Positions 1 through 9,298 of a DNA stretch of 64,000 nucleotides are shown here, piece after piece. The notes below the pieces were generated by a model. That model made no database searches and was not told the origin of the DNA. It worked only from the letters and a program-made list of their open reading frames with translations. The position numbers were made by a program, and so were the translations under genes. Positions within the stretch are counted from its first letter, which is position 1; the number at the start of each line of letters is the position of its first letter. Source of the stretch: an uncultured Holophagaceae bacterium. GTDB taxonomy: Bacteria; Acidobacteriota; Holophagae; Holophagales; Holophagaceae. Where the stretch lies: positions 62,001 to 126,000 of the forward strand of contig CAISFO010000018.1 in assembly GCA_903884655.1 (NCBI GenBank), written 5' to 3'.

Positions 1-964
1 CGGCCCCCAGCAGCAGCGCCGTGGCCAGCAGGGCCCAGACCCGGGACACGCGCCGGTTCTGAGGGGCAAAGGGTGTGCTGATGGAAGGTGAGCTGTCGCC
101 ACCAGCGAGTTTTTCCAGCGCGAAGGCCAGGTCTCTGGCCGACTGGAATCGCCGAGCCACTGGCTTCTCGAGACAATGGTCCAGGATCTGGTGCAGGCCT
201 GGAGGGATTGGTCGGCTGGCCACCGCAAGATCTGGCGGATCATCCCGAAGAATGGCCGCCATGGTGTCGCTGGCGGTGTCGCGGGCGAAGGCTCGCTTGC
301 CAGTGAGCATCTCGAAGAACACTGCCCCGAAGCTGAAGATGTCTGACTTTGCATCGACGCTTTCGCCCCGCACTTGCTCTGGGGACATGTACCCCAGCGT
401 GCCCAGGATCATCCCCTTCTCGGTGTGGTGCCCCGGACTGATGGCCGCCGTGGGCACGACGGAATCGGAGCTGATGCCCATGCCCGGCAGCTGCTTCGCC
501 AGACCGAAGTCCAGAATTTTCAGGCGCCCTTCCCTGGTGATCCACAAGTTGTCCGGCTTGAGATCCCGGTGGACCACGCCCTTCTCGTGCGCCGCCGCCA
601 GTCCCTGGGCCAGCTGGATCGCCAGCTCCGTGGCCTTCTTAGGTGTGAGCGGCCCCTGCTCCAGTCGCGTCCGCAGCGACTCGCCCTCCAGCAGCTCCAT
701 GGCCACATAGGCCGTGCCATCCGTGCTCCCGATATCAAAGATTCCCGTGATGTTCGGATGGTTCAGGGCTGCCACGGCCTTGGCTTCCCGCTCGAAACGG
801 GCCAGCGATTCAGGATGTTTCGCCAGGTGTTCCGGCAGCACCTTCACGGCCACGAAACGGTCCAGCCGCGCATCCTTCGCCTTCCACACCTCGCCCATGC
901 CGCCCGCACCCAGGGGCGAGAGGATTTCATAGGGGCCGAGGTGGATGCCGGAGGTGAGGTTCAT
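1..964 (-). CDS. Transmembrane Ser/Thr protein kinase, 3' end cut by window edge
   Basis: This is a PknB-type Hanks kinase whose C-terminal part lies outside the window. About 321 residues are visible. They include a glycine loop (GAGGMGEV, 19-26), the VAVK lysine K41, catalytic HRD D134 and DFG D152, and an APE-like SPE after the activation loop. A hydrophobic run at the very edge (from about residue 308) is the expected single membrane helix, so a periplasmic sensor domain should follow. The ATG at 964 overlaps the stop of the upstream kinase gene as ATGA, which fixes the start and implies translational coupling. The kinase domain is almost identical in DNA to that of the 6482-9187 gene, including a shared GISSDSVVPT loop. 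It is the last visible member of a four-gene array. Confidence 0.93.
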   Translation of the reverse strand, partial: MNLTSGIHLGPYEILSPLGAGGMGEVWKAKDARLDRFVAVKVLPEHLAKHPESLARFEREAKAVAALNHPNITGIFDIGSTDGTAYVAMELLEGESLRTRLEQGPLTPKKATELAIQLAQGLAAAHEKGVVHRDLKPDNLWITREGRLKILDFGLAKQLPGMGISSDSVVPTAAISPGHHTEKGMILGTLGYMSPEQVRGESVDAKSDIFSFGAVFFEMLTGKRAFARDTASDTMAAILRDDPPDLAVASRPIPPGLHQILDHCLEKPVARRFQSARDLAFALEKLAGGDSSPSISTPFAPQNRRVSRVWALLATALLLGA

Positions 965-3894
965 CGCACGGGCCCCAGGTACTTGTCCATCCAAGCCAGG
1001 GTCTCTTTCACCATCTCGGTTCGGGGAATGAAGTGGTCGGTCTCGTAGACTTTCAGGAGCTTCTTGTCCGGCGATGTTCCCAGCAGGTCGAACATCGGTT
1101 TCACACTCGCTTCGAAGGGGAATCTGGTATCGAAACGCCCGTTCAGCATGAGGGTCGGCACCGTGACCCGCCGCACATAATTGACGGTGAGTACTTCGGG
1201 CCTAGCGGCAGGATCCAGGCCACCTACGACGAGGAGGTTGACTTTGATTCGCGGCTCGATCGCCGAAAAGATCGGGCTGTTCATGGCGCCCCAGCTTACG
1301 CCAAGGTAGGCGATGCGGCTGTGGTCGAGTTCCGCTCGGGTATCCAAGTAGTCCAGGGTTCTCCGGAGGTCCTTCACGACCTGGGTGAAATACTCCGTGT
1401 ACTGATGAGTAGTGTCGCCGTCGAGCCAGTCTGGTACCGGATCGCTGCCGCGTTCGAAGGTCCCGGCATACATCGGGTACACCGCAGCGCGGCCCGATTT
1501 GAGAATGGGGATGAGGTAGCGATCAAATTCGTAGTACTTGTCCAGGTCCGCGCTGGAACGGATGCTCTGGGAATTGGAGCCCGGGAAATACACCACCGTC
1601 TGGAAGGGAGGCCGTCCCCGAGCCGGGAGGAAGAGGTGAGCCATCATTCGCGGTCCGTCGTAGGCCGCCCGGAACGTGATGGTTTCATGCACCCACTCAG
1701 GGCCAGAGGCATCCCTCTTTTCCACCCGGGCGTCCAAGTCAGCCCTGTCATAGCTGAACTGCTCCTTGTAGGCCTGGAACACGGGGTCCGGGGCTGGCTT
1801 GAGACGCCGAAAATCGGGGTAGTCGGTGTCGGGCTTGATACGGTCGAAGACCTTGGCGGGCGTGTGTGCTTCATCGAGCAGCCGCATACAGCGGAACCCG
1901 TTCTTGGGGGATCGGTCCAGGGGCGAGGCCTGGCTGAGGTTGGAGGCCATGTAGGGAATGTCGTTCCAAGCCCCCCCCCGAATCAACCGGCCCTCCACAG
2001 TCTGGTTCCAGCACCACTCCCGGGCGTTGCCGGCCATGTCCGAAGCGCCGAAGGCCGACAGTGCCGGATGGCTCGCCACCGGATCCAACCCCTCTCCCCG
2101 GAAATTGTTCAGGGTGGTGCTCCATTTCGCCGGCACCAGGTCGGGGCTGTAGGCCCCCTGCCAGTGGGCCGAGGTGGGGAGACGCTTGCCGGCCCAAGCC
2201 GCATAGGCCGCGGCCTCGTACCAGCTGATCCCCGCGACGGGATACCGCTCTCGCCCCTTGGGGAAATCCCCCGCCTGCCAGGTGGCGGGCCCGGGCCGTC
2301 CAGTCTCGTCCACAAAGGCCGCCATACACGCCGGCCAGCCCAGGCGGCCGTCTGGTGAACCAAGCAGGTCTTTCCAGTAGGAAGGGTTGCTATAGCCCAT
2401 GGCATCGACAAATGACTTGAAGGCCTGGTTCGTCACTTCGGTGGCATCGATGAGGTAGTCGGGCAGGTCCTTGATACCACACACGCGCACCATGCCCTGG
2501 GGGAGCTGCCCCACGGGGTCCAGCACCCGCTGACAGAGGTCAGGCTTCTGCGCCTTATTGAGGAAGTTGCGCTTGCTGAACCAGAACGCCGCCTGAACCA
2601 GCTCGTAGCCGGGTTTCTCGAACCGAACCAGGAAGAGCCCGCCGGGAAGCCGCTGGGGCTTGAGTGGGGTCGTGCCAATGGTCTGCCAGGGAAGCTCCGG
2701 CGCCTCGAAGGGCCGGATGCTGACCGTAGCTCCGGCTGGCTCACTCTCAAACGCGACCGAAGAGGCCACCCGGGCCATCAGTTCGGTGAGCTTCGGATCG
2801 TTGGGGACTGCCCGCTCAGCCTCCAACAGGACCGCGTAGACTTCCCGGGTGTTGCGGGAAGTGGCATCGTTCAGGAATTGTTCCGCCCTGGGCAGCAGGA
2901 CTTCACGGGCATGGCGCACCCGTTGCTGGCGGCGGAAGCCCCAACCCGCGACCAAGAAGAGGCCCAGAGTCGCCGTAGCCAAAGCCACACGGGCCCGCAG
3001 GGACTTGGGGAGCAGCCCCTTCCCTGCCGGGCGCACCAAGGCCTCCAGTTCCCCCAAAACCTCATTGGCGGAACCGGGTCGCCGCTCCTGATCCTTCTCG
3101 AGAAGTCGGCAGATGAGCACCTTCAGGGGCGCAGGCAGCGGGCCTCGCTTCAGTTCCTGCGGTTCGGCGTGGAGGATGGCAGAGAGGGTATCCGCCGGCG
3201 AATCGCCTTGGAAAGCCCGGTGGCCCGTGGCCATTTCGAAGAGCACTGCACCAAAGGAAAACAGGTCGCTCCGCGCGCCGGCCTGCTGGCCCCGCACCTG
3301 CTCCGGGGACATGTAACCCAGCGTTCCAAGAATCTGCCCCGCCTGGGTGTGGTAGCTGGGGTCCACATCCATCACCTGGGTGGGGAACTGGGACTGGCCG
3401 GCGGCAAGGGCGCCGCGGCCCCAGGCGGCGAGCCCGAAATCCAGGATCTTGAGCAGGCCCTGATCGGTGATCCACAGATTGTCCGGCTTGAGGTCGCGGT
3501 GCACCAAACCGCGCCGGTGGGCCGCCTCCAGCCCCCGCGCAAGTTGACGGGACAATTCGAGCGTCTCATCCAGGGGCAGCGGCCCCGCACACAGACGTTC
3601 CCGTAGGGACCTCCCCTCCAGCAGTTCCATCACCATGTAGGCAATTCCGGTTTCCTGGCCCACGTCGTAAATGGCCAGGATGTTGGGATGGCTGAGGGCC
3701 GCCACGGCCTTAGCCTCACGCTCGAAGCGGGCCAGGGCCTCGGCGTTCTGGGCGAGCCGGTCCGGCAGCACCTTGATGGCCACGAAACGGTCGAGCCGCG
3801 TATCCTTGGCCTTCCACACCTCACCCATGCCGCCCGCGCCCAGGGGCGACAGGATCTCGTAGGGGCCGAGGCGGGTGCCGGGGGTGAGGGTCAT
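961..3894 (-). CDS. Ser/Thr kinase - SUMF/FGE-like - alpha/beta hydrolase fusion
   Basis: The 977-residue protein has at least four parts. A cytoplasmic Hanks kinase spans about 10-285 (K41, HRD D134, DFG D152). A membrane helix lies at about 302-320. A PEGA-like stretch covers about 378-440. A formylglycine-generating-enzyme/SUMF-like domain covers about 465-675, with WYEAAAYAAWAGKRLPT, GNAREW and RGGAW motifs. A dienelactone-hydrolase-like domain covers about 730-977, with nucleophile S867 in GVSWGA, D922 in NGRFD and H954 in ETDHF. The two C-terminal cysteines that FGEs use are not in their expected places after RGGAW, so formylglycine chemistry is unlikely and the domain may bind a ligand instead. 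The hydrolase triad looks intact. A longer frame starts at 4002, but the ATG at 3894 aligns with the other kinases and overlaps the upstream stop as ATGA. The predicted topology puts the SUMF and hydrolase domains outside the cytoplasm. Confidence 0.92.
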   Translation of the reverse strand: MTLTPGTRLGPYEILSPLGAGGMGEVWKAKDTRLDRFVAIKVLPDRLAQNAEALARFEREAKAVAALSHPNILAIYDVGQETGIAYMVMELLEGRSLRERLCAGPLPLDETLELSRQLARGLEAAHRRGLVHRDLKPDNLWITDQGLLKILDFGLAAWGRGALAAGQSQFPTQVMDVDPSYHTQAGQILGTLGYMSPEQVRGQQAGARSDLFSFGAVLFEMATGHRAFQGDSPADTLSAILHAEPQELKRGPLPAPLKVLICRLLEKDQERRPGSANEVLGELEALVRPAGKGLLPKSLRARVALATATLGLFLVAGWGFRRQQRVRHAREVLLPRAEQFLNDATSRNTREVYAVLLEAERAVPNDPKLTELMARVASSVAFESEPAGATVSIRPFEAPELPWQTIGTTPLKPQRLPGGLFLVRFEKPGYELVQAAFWFSKRNFLNKAQKPDLCQRVLDPVGQLPQGMVRVCGIKDLPDYLIDATEVTNQAFKSFVDAMGYSNPSYWKDLLGSPDGRLGWPACMAAFVDETGRPGPATWQAGDFPKGRERYPVAGISWYEAAAYAAWAGKRLPTSAHWQGAYSPDLVPAKWSTTLNNFRGEGLDPVASHPALSAFGASDMAGNAREWCWNQTVEGRLIRGGAWNDIPYMASNLSQASPLDRSPKNGFRCMRLLDEAHTPAKVFDRIKPDTDYPDFRRLKPAPDPVFQAYKEQFSYDRADLDARVEKRDASGPEWVHETITFRAAYDGPRMMAHLFLPARGRPPFQTVVYFPGSNSQSIRSSADLDKYYEFDRYLIPILKSGRAAVYPMYAGTFERGSDPVPDWLDGDTTHQYTEYFTQVVKDLRRTLDYLDTRAELDHSRIAYLGVSWGAMNSPIFSAIEPRIKVNLLVVGGLDPAARPEVLTVNYVRRVTVPTLMLNGRFDTRFPFEASVKPMFDLLGTSPDKKLLKVYETDHFIPRTEMVKETLAWMDKYLGPVR

Positions 3895-6485
3895 TTCAGG
3901 CCCTCCACCAAGTAGAGGCTGGAGAGCACGGGATAGTCCTCGCTGACCAGCGTCTTCCCGTCCTTTGTCAATGTGAGAGGTTCTCCAAGCTCGCTCTGCC
4001 ACACGAAGGGCATGCGCACGCCCGTGCGCAGATCCAGGGTGGAGGTGGTGCCAGTCTCGTTGTTCCGAACGTAGACGTTCAGGCCATCCTGGAGGAATCC
4101 CAGGATCCGGTCCGCCCTCGTGATGCCCGGGCAGAGCCTCGGCGCCTCACCGGGCTTGTGGAGGTCAGTCAAGTAGAACCCCTTGGCCGTTCGAAGGTAG
4201 ATGAGGTTCACTGCAGTGGAAGGCACGGAGATCGCCCCCACGAGCTCAGGTGGCAGTTGGACGTTCAAGGGTGAGGGCCCGTTTCCATCCAGGCGCCAGA
4301 GCCTCGCCTCTCCCGAGCGGGCCTTGGCCCAGAACCCCACGGCCTCGTTACCCAGCCACGCGAAGACGGGGGCTTCGCTCAGTTCCAGATCCCCGATGGG
4401 CCAGGTTTCCTCCCCGCCATTCAGCCGGATGACCGAGGGCTTCCACCGCGTTCCTTCTCGCCGCCACAGGAACACCCGCTGGTTGTCGGGAGAGAACAGG
4501 GCTCCCCGGTAGCCGCAGCGCCCCAGGGGTGTGGGAAGGGAGCCATCCGTGGGCCGCAGGAAGACCGGGTAGTCCGGCCCTTCGCTGCTCTCGTCATCCA
4601 CCAGCATCCACTTGCCGTCCTGAGTGAGGTCGCTGCAGAGAGACCAGGAACTCATGCTGAGGTTCCTGGCCGCCGCGTCTCCAGCCTTCCTCACCCAGAC
4701 CTGGGCCTCCCGGGCATCCGAGCAGAGCAGCACCCGGCCATCGGCGGCTATGTCGTGGACACAGAGGCCCACCGGAGCCTGGTAGAGTGACCGCACCTTG
4801 CCGCCAAGGCTCACGGCGAACAGATTCTGGTGGACTCCTATGTTGGTGGCCGTAAACCAGATCTCACCTGTCTTGGGATGCCAGGCGAGGCCCCGCAAGG
4901 TGCTGTAGGTGGGTGTGAGGGTTTTCACCGCCCCTGAGGCCAGGTCCACCACGGCGACGGTGCCGAGGTCATCCGACTCATCCGGGTGCCGCTCCACGGC
5001 GAGGTGGCGGCCGTCCGGGCTGAACCTCGGATGGCGCATCCACCCGTTGGGCTCCACCAGAAGCTCATGCCCGACGGGAAACTCCAGGCGGCACCCAAAC
5101 CAGCTTCCCCCGCTCCCACCGATACGTCGCACCACGGCCAGCTGGTTTCCAGGCCCCCAGTCCGCGTCGACGATGTCGGGATCCATGAGCTTGGGCAGGG
5201 ACCCTCCCGGCGGGCAGCGGCCCAGCGTGCCCAGCGGAACATCCAGGCGCATGTTGCGCGTGTTGCGGGTCAGCACCGCGAGTTCCCCAGTGGGCCCTGC
5301 CGAGAGCAGGAAGGCGTCGGGGCCCAGGAGGTCATGGATGACGGGGTTGCCAGGCTCCACCAGGTGGATGGACTTGAACTTCCGATTGGTGTCGCGGGAG
5401 AAGGTGGCATACACGACAGAGGTTCCACTGCGGAGGAACCGAGCGGCCTCCACGGCATCGTCGCCCAGGCTGAGCTGCGTGAAAGTGGGCAGCGGGGGCT
5501 TGCGGCCCTGGCCCAGCCAGAAGCCCAGACCCAGAAGGCCAATCGCGAGCAGGGCGGCCGCAGTGGCGGCCCCCGCCAGCCCGCGCGAGCCACGGAAGAC
5601 CGCGCGCTGTGGGCCCGGGGATTCGGCCACGTGCTCCAAGTCAAAGACCATGTCGCGAGCGGACTGGAAGCGCGCCTCGGGCACTTTCTCGAGACAGTGG
5701 TCCACGATGCGCTTGAGCCCGGGCGGGATGGGCCGGCTGGCCCCCTCAATTTCCTGCGGCTCATCCCGCAGGATCGCCGCCATGGTGTCGCTGGCGGTGT
5801 CACGCAGGAAGGCCCGCCTGCCCGTGAGCATCTCGAACAGCACCACGCCCAAGCTGAAGATGTCGCTCCGAGCATCGACGCTCTCTCCCCGCACCTGCTC
5901 CGGCGACATGTAGCCCAGCGTGCCCAGGATCATCCCCTTCTCGGTGTGGTGCCCCGGGCTGATGGCTGCGGTTGGCAGGTAGGAATCGGAACCCTTGCCC
6001 ATGCCCGGCAGTTGCTTCGCCAGACCGAAGTCGAGGATCTTGAGCCGCCCCTCCTTCGTGATCCAGAGGTTGTCGGGCTTCAGGTCCCGGTGGACCACGC
6101 CCTTTTCGTGGGCCGCCGCCAGTCCCTGGGCCAGCTGGATCGCCAGCTCCGTGGCCTTCTTGGGCGTGAGCGGCCCCTGTTCCAGCCGGGTCCGCAGCGA
6201 CTCGCCCTCCAGCAGCTCCATGGCCACATAGGCCGTGCCATCCGTGTTCCCGAGATCAAAGATACCGGTGATGTTCGGGTGGTTCAGCGCCGCCACGGCC
6301 TTGGCCTCGCGCTCGAAACGGGCCAGTGACTCGGGATGCTTGGCCAGGTGGTCCGGCAGCACCTTGACGGCGACGTGGCGGTCCAGCCGCGTGTCCCGGG
6401 CCTTCCATACTTCGCCCATGCCGCCCGCGCCCAGGGGCGACAGGATCTCGTAGGGGCCGAGGCGGGCGCCGGGACTGAGGGTCAT
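3891..6485 (-). CDS. Transmembrane Ser/Thr kinase with C-terminal beta-propeller sensor
   Basis: The protein has 864 residues. The kinase domain (about 12-290) has G-loop GAGGMGEV, K41, HRD D134 and DFG D152. A membrane helix lies at about 303-325. The remaining ~530 residues are a periplasmic TolB/WD40-like propeller, judged from repeated short blocks such as FSPDGRHLAV, LAWHPKTGEIWF and FSPDNQRVFLW. Kinases of this layout are common in Acidobacteria and are thought to couple an extracytoplasmic ligand to phosphorylation; the ligand here is unknown. The ATG at 6485 overlaps the preceding stop as ATGA, and the stop overlaps the next start the same way. The kinase half is nearly identical to its neighbours, while the propeller is not. 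Confidence 0.93.
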   Translation of the reverse strand: MTLSPGARLGPYEILSPLGAGGMGEVWKARDTRLDRHVAVKVLPDHLAKHPESLARFEREAKAVAALNHPNITGIFDLGNTDGTAYVAMELLEGESLRTRLEQGPLTPKKATELAIQLAQGLAAAHEKGVVHRDLKPDNLWITKEGRLKILDFGLAKQLPGMGKGSDSYLPTAAISPGHHTEKGMILGTLGYMSPEQVRGESVDARSDIFSLGVVLFEMLTGRRAFLRDTASDTMAAILRDEPQEIEGASRPIPPGLKRIVDHCLEKVPEARFQSARDMVFDLEHVAESPGPQRAVFRGSRGLAGAATAAALLAIGLLGLGFWLGQGRKPPLPTFTQLSLGDDAVEAARFLRSGTSVVYATFSRDTNRKFKSIHLVEPGNPVIHDLLGPDAFLLSAGPTGELAVLTRNTRNMRLDVPLGTLGRCPPGGSLPKLMDPDIVDADWGPGNQLAVVRRIGGSGGSWFGCRLEFPVGHELLVEPNGWMRHPRFSPDGRHLAVERHPDESDDLGTVAVVDLASGAVKTLTPTYSTLRGLAWHPKTGEIWFTATNIGVHQNLFAVSLGGKVRSLYQAPVGLCVHDIAADGRVLLCSDAREAQVWVRKAGDAAARNLSMSSWSLCSDLTQDGKWMLVDDESSEGPDYPVFLRPTDGSLPTPLGRCGYRGALFSPDNQRVFLWRREGTRWKPSVIRLNGGEETWPIGDLELSEAPVFAWLGNEAVGFWAKARSGEARLWRLDGNGPSPLNVQLPPELVGAISVPSTAVNLIYLRTAKGFYLTDLHKPGEAPRLCPGITRADRILGFLQDGLNVYVRNNETGTTSTLDLRTGVRMPFVWQSELGEPLTLTKDGKTLVSEDYPVLSSLYLVEGLK

Positions 6486-9187
6486 CTGAGGCCCTCCACC
6501 AGGTAGAGCTCACTGAGCTTCTTCTCGTACGTGAATGCAAAGGCCCGGGCGTCGGGAGTCATGCAGACCCGCCGGACCTGGATATGGCCAGCAGGGTCCG
6601 GGGGAGCCAAAGACATGACCTTTTTCCTGGCACCCGTGGCCAGGTCCAGGCGTGTGATGGTCACAGGGAGAACGGACAGTTCGGGTCGGACGTATATCCC
6701 GCTCCCATCTGCCGTCCACCCCAGGGGCCGCTCCCGGGGCAACATCCCATGGATGGGCCGGGGTTCCCCTCCCGCCAGGGTTTGGACCAGCCAGGTACTC
6801 CCGTCCCCGGAGAGGATGAGGCGGGTGCCATCCGGCGACAGGGGAACCAGTCCGACCCAGTCACCGACGGCGATTTCCGGGGCGATGATCCGGGCCTCGC
6901 CTCCCTGGCGGTCCAGAAGGGCCCAGTGATACTGGCCCTTGAGTTCGATGGTCGCTACCACCTGCCGGGCATCTGGCAGAGGGAAGGCAAAACTGTAGGA
7001 GTCTGAACCCGGCGGCAGCGCCAAGGCGAAGGGTCGGCCCAGGCCCGTGGGCACGAAGAGAAGATACCGGTTCCGAGCCTTGGGGTCGTCGAGCGCCTTG
7101 CCTGACAGGCCCGCTTCCTGCAGGGCCGCCACCCAAGTGGAATCCAGATCCTTCGGCTCAAACACGTGCGCGTCGAGCTGCACCCACCGCCCGTCCGCCG
7201 AAAGGGAGTAGGGCCAGCCCCGGCCCAGTCGGAGGGCGGGGCCGCCGTTCAGCGGGCGCAGGTAGGTGATGTCCTGGGCCGTGGGCCCATCAGAAGCAGG
7301 GGATTCCACCAGGAGCAGGCTGCGGCCGTCGGCGCTCAATCCGGCTGCCTGGGTGCTGCCGAGGATGGAGAGATCCCGGGGTGCAGGCTCGTCAACCTTC
7401 TGGGCCAGCACTCCCCGGCGTACCTGGTGCTGAGCCAGGAGGAGGTGACCCTCCCGGGAGACGTCCTGGAGCTGCAAGGCACCCTGCCCCCGCCACAGGG
7501 GCCGCTGTCGGCCACTCATCGAAAGGGCCCAGAGGGCGGTCTGGTCCCCCTGCAGCTCCGAGTACCAGAGCTCTCCGCCCGGTCCCCAGGACAGGCCGGT
7601 GAGCGTGTCGCCCTGGGCATCCCCTGGTTTTGCGAGCAGGGCCCTGCGGCGTCCCTCCCGATCGTAGACGATGATCTCGGTCTGGCCCAGGACGCTGTCC
7701 GAGTCCGTCAGGGCCAGCTGCGCGCCATCTGCCGAGATGCGGAGGTTGGCCAGAACCCGCGTGCTGGAGTCCCCTTTGAGAACCTGCTTCCCGGCAGGGA
7801 AACTGAGATTATTCGTGAACACCCCGAAAGTGCTGGTCAGAGTGGCGAGACGGTCACCGTCCCAGACGGCCTCGGCAATGCCCTCCTGCACCTCCCGTGG
7901 GGCCCCGCCACCGCCCGGAGCCCGGGCCAGGGTGCCCGCGTACTGATGGCCGTTGACCAGGCGGGAATCCCTGAGAAAGGCCAGCTCGTTGGCGGGTGAG
8001 ACCGTGAGCAGCAGGGCGTCCGTGAGGCCTAGGGACCTGGGTTCCGGAGCACCAGGATTGAGCACGAATATTTCGGGTTTGCCCCCGGCCACCCGCTGGG
8101 AGAAGTAGACGGTCCTCCCGTCTGGCCCGAAGCGGGCTGCCTCGATGGTGCCCGGCAGGAAAGTGAGGCGCTGGAAGGTGGGAGGCGCCGCAGGTCCGCC
8201 GCGGAAGGCCCAACCGGCGAATCCCGCGAGGAGAACTCCGGCGGCCGCAACCGCCGCCCAGATCCAGGTGGTCCGCCGGTTCTGCGTGGCGAAGGGCGCG
8301 CTGATCGGGGCGGGTTCCTCTGACGAGGACAGATTCTCAAGGGCGAAGGCCACATCATGGGCGTCCCGGAAGCGTCGCGCCGGAACCTTATCCAGGCAGT
8401 GGTCGATGATCCGCCTCAGGGCCAGCGGCACGGGTCGGTTGGCGCCATCCAGCTCCGGCGGATCATCCCTCAGGATTGCCGCCATGGTGTCGCTGGCGGT
8501 GTCTCTGACAAAGGCACGCTTCCCCGTGAGCATCTCGAAGAGCACGACACCGAAGCTGAAGAGGTCACTTCGAGCATCGACGTTTTCGCCCCGCACCTGC
8601 TCGGGGCTCATGTAGCCGAGCGTCCCCAGGATCATCCCCTTCTCGGTGTGGTGCCCCGGGCTGATAGCCGCCGTGGGCACGACGGAATCGGAGCTGATGC
8701 CCATGCCCGGCAGCTGCTTCGCCAGGCCGAAGTCGAGGATCTTGAGCCGCCCCTCCTTCGTGATCCAGAGGTTGTCGGGCTTCAGGTCCCGGTGAACCAC
8801 GCCCTTCTCGTGGGCCGCCGCCAGCCCCTGGGCCAGCTGGATCGCCAGCTCCGTGGCCTTCTTCGGCGTCAATGACCCCTGCTCCAGCCGGGTCCGCAGC
8901 GACTCGCCCTCCAGCAGCTCCATGGCCACATAGGCCGTGCCATCCGTGTTCCCGAGGTCAAAGATCCCCGTGATGTTCGGGTGGTTCAGGGCCGCCACCG
9001 CCTTGGCTTCGCGTTCGAAGCGGGCCAGCGAGTCAGGGTGCTTCGCCAGGTGCTCCGGCAGCACCTTCACGGCCACGAAACGGTCCAGCCTCGTGTCCTT
9101 GGCCTTCCACACCTCACCCATGCCCCCCGCGCCCAGAGGCGCGAGGATCTCGTAAGGGCCTAGGTGGATGCCTGGCTGTAGCGACAT
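6482..9187 (-). CDS. Transmembrane Ser/Thr kinase with C-terminal beta-propeller sensor (first gene of array)
   Basis: The protein has 901 residues. It has a Hanks kinase (K41, HRD D134, DFG D152), a membrane helix at about 307-327 and a TolB/PD40-type propeller from about 335 to the end (for example FGPDGRTVYFSQ, LSADGRSLLLVE, LSPDGTRLILS). An upstream in-frame start at 9223 exists. The ATG at 9187 is preferred because an AAGGA Shine-Dalgarno sits 7 nt upstream and the N terminus MSLQPGIHLGPYE matches the other kinases. This is the promoter-proximal gene of the array and is divergent from the FHA-GAF-PP2C phosphatase gene at 9299. The propeller shares little with that of the 3891-6485 gene, so the paralogues probably sense different things. 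Confidence 0.93.
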   Translation of the reverse strand: MSLQPGIHLGPYEILAPLGAGGMGEVWKAKDTRLDRFVAVKVLPEHLAKHPDSLARFEREAKAVAALNHPNITGIFDLGNTDGTAYVAMELLEGESLRTRLEQGSLTPKKATELAIQLAQGLAAAHEKGVVHRDLKPDNLWITKEGRLKILDFGLAKQLPGMGISSDSVVPTAAISPGHHTEKGMILGTLGYMSPEQVRGENVDARSDLFSFGVVLFEMLTGKRAFVRDTASDTMAAILRDDPPELDGANRPVPLALRRIIDHCLDKVPARRFRDAHDVAFALENLSSSEEPAPISAPFATQNRRTTWIWAAVAAAGVLLAGFAGWAFRGGPAAPPTFQRLTFLPGTIEAARFGPDGRTVYFSQRVAGGKPEIFVLNPGAPEPRSLGLTDALLLTVSPANELAFLRDSRLVNGHQYAGTLARAPGGGGAPREVQEGIAEAVWDGDRLATLTSTFGVFTNNLSFPAGKQVLKGDSSTRVLANLRISADGAQLALTDSDSVLGQTEIIVYDREGRRRALLAKPGDAQGDTLTGLSWGPGGELWYSELQGDQTALWALSMSGRQRPLWRGQGALQLQDVSREGHLLLAQHQVRRGVLAQKVDEPAPRDLSILGSTQAAGLSADGRSLLLVESPASDGPTAQDITYLRPLNGGPALRLGRGWPYSLSADGRWVQLDAHVFEPKDLDSTWVAALQEAGLSGKALDDPKARNRYLLFVPTGLGRPFALALPPGSDSYSFAFPLPDARQVVATIELKGQYHWALLDRQGGEARIIAPEIAVGDWVGLVPLSPDGTRLILSGDGSTWLVQTLAGGEPRPIHGMLPRERPLGWTADGSGIYVRPELSVLPVTITRLDLATGARKKVMSLAPPDPAGHIQVRRVCMTPDARAFAFTYEKKLSELYLVEGLR

Positions 9188-9208
9188 GGTTTCCTTGAAC
9201 TGGGACCT

Positions 9209-9236
9209 ATCATAGGCCAACACTCAGGTTGCAAGG
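9209..9236 (-). promoter_or_regulatory. Possible promoter for the kinase array
   Basis: On the minus strand, a TATGAT hexamer (9214-9209) lies 22 nt upstream of the array's first ATG. It has a TTGCAA-like -35 (9236-9231) but only a 14-nt spacer, which is short. The 111-bp gap between the divergent starts at 9187 and 9299 must hold both promoters. This is a weak consensus match only. Confidence 0.28.
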
Positions 9237-9298
9237 GGGTGTACCTTTCCAGTTCCCCGCGAATCCGTCAGCGGATCGCCTCTGATCCAGAAGGCCCC

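Noticed and set aside
2000..2600. Catalytic formylglycine-generating activity for the SUMF-like domain
   Set aside because: The two C-terminal cysteines expected after the RGGAW block are absent in this domain, so only the fold is supported.
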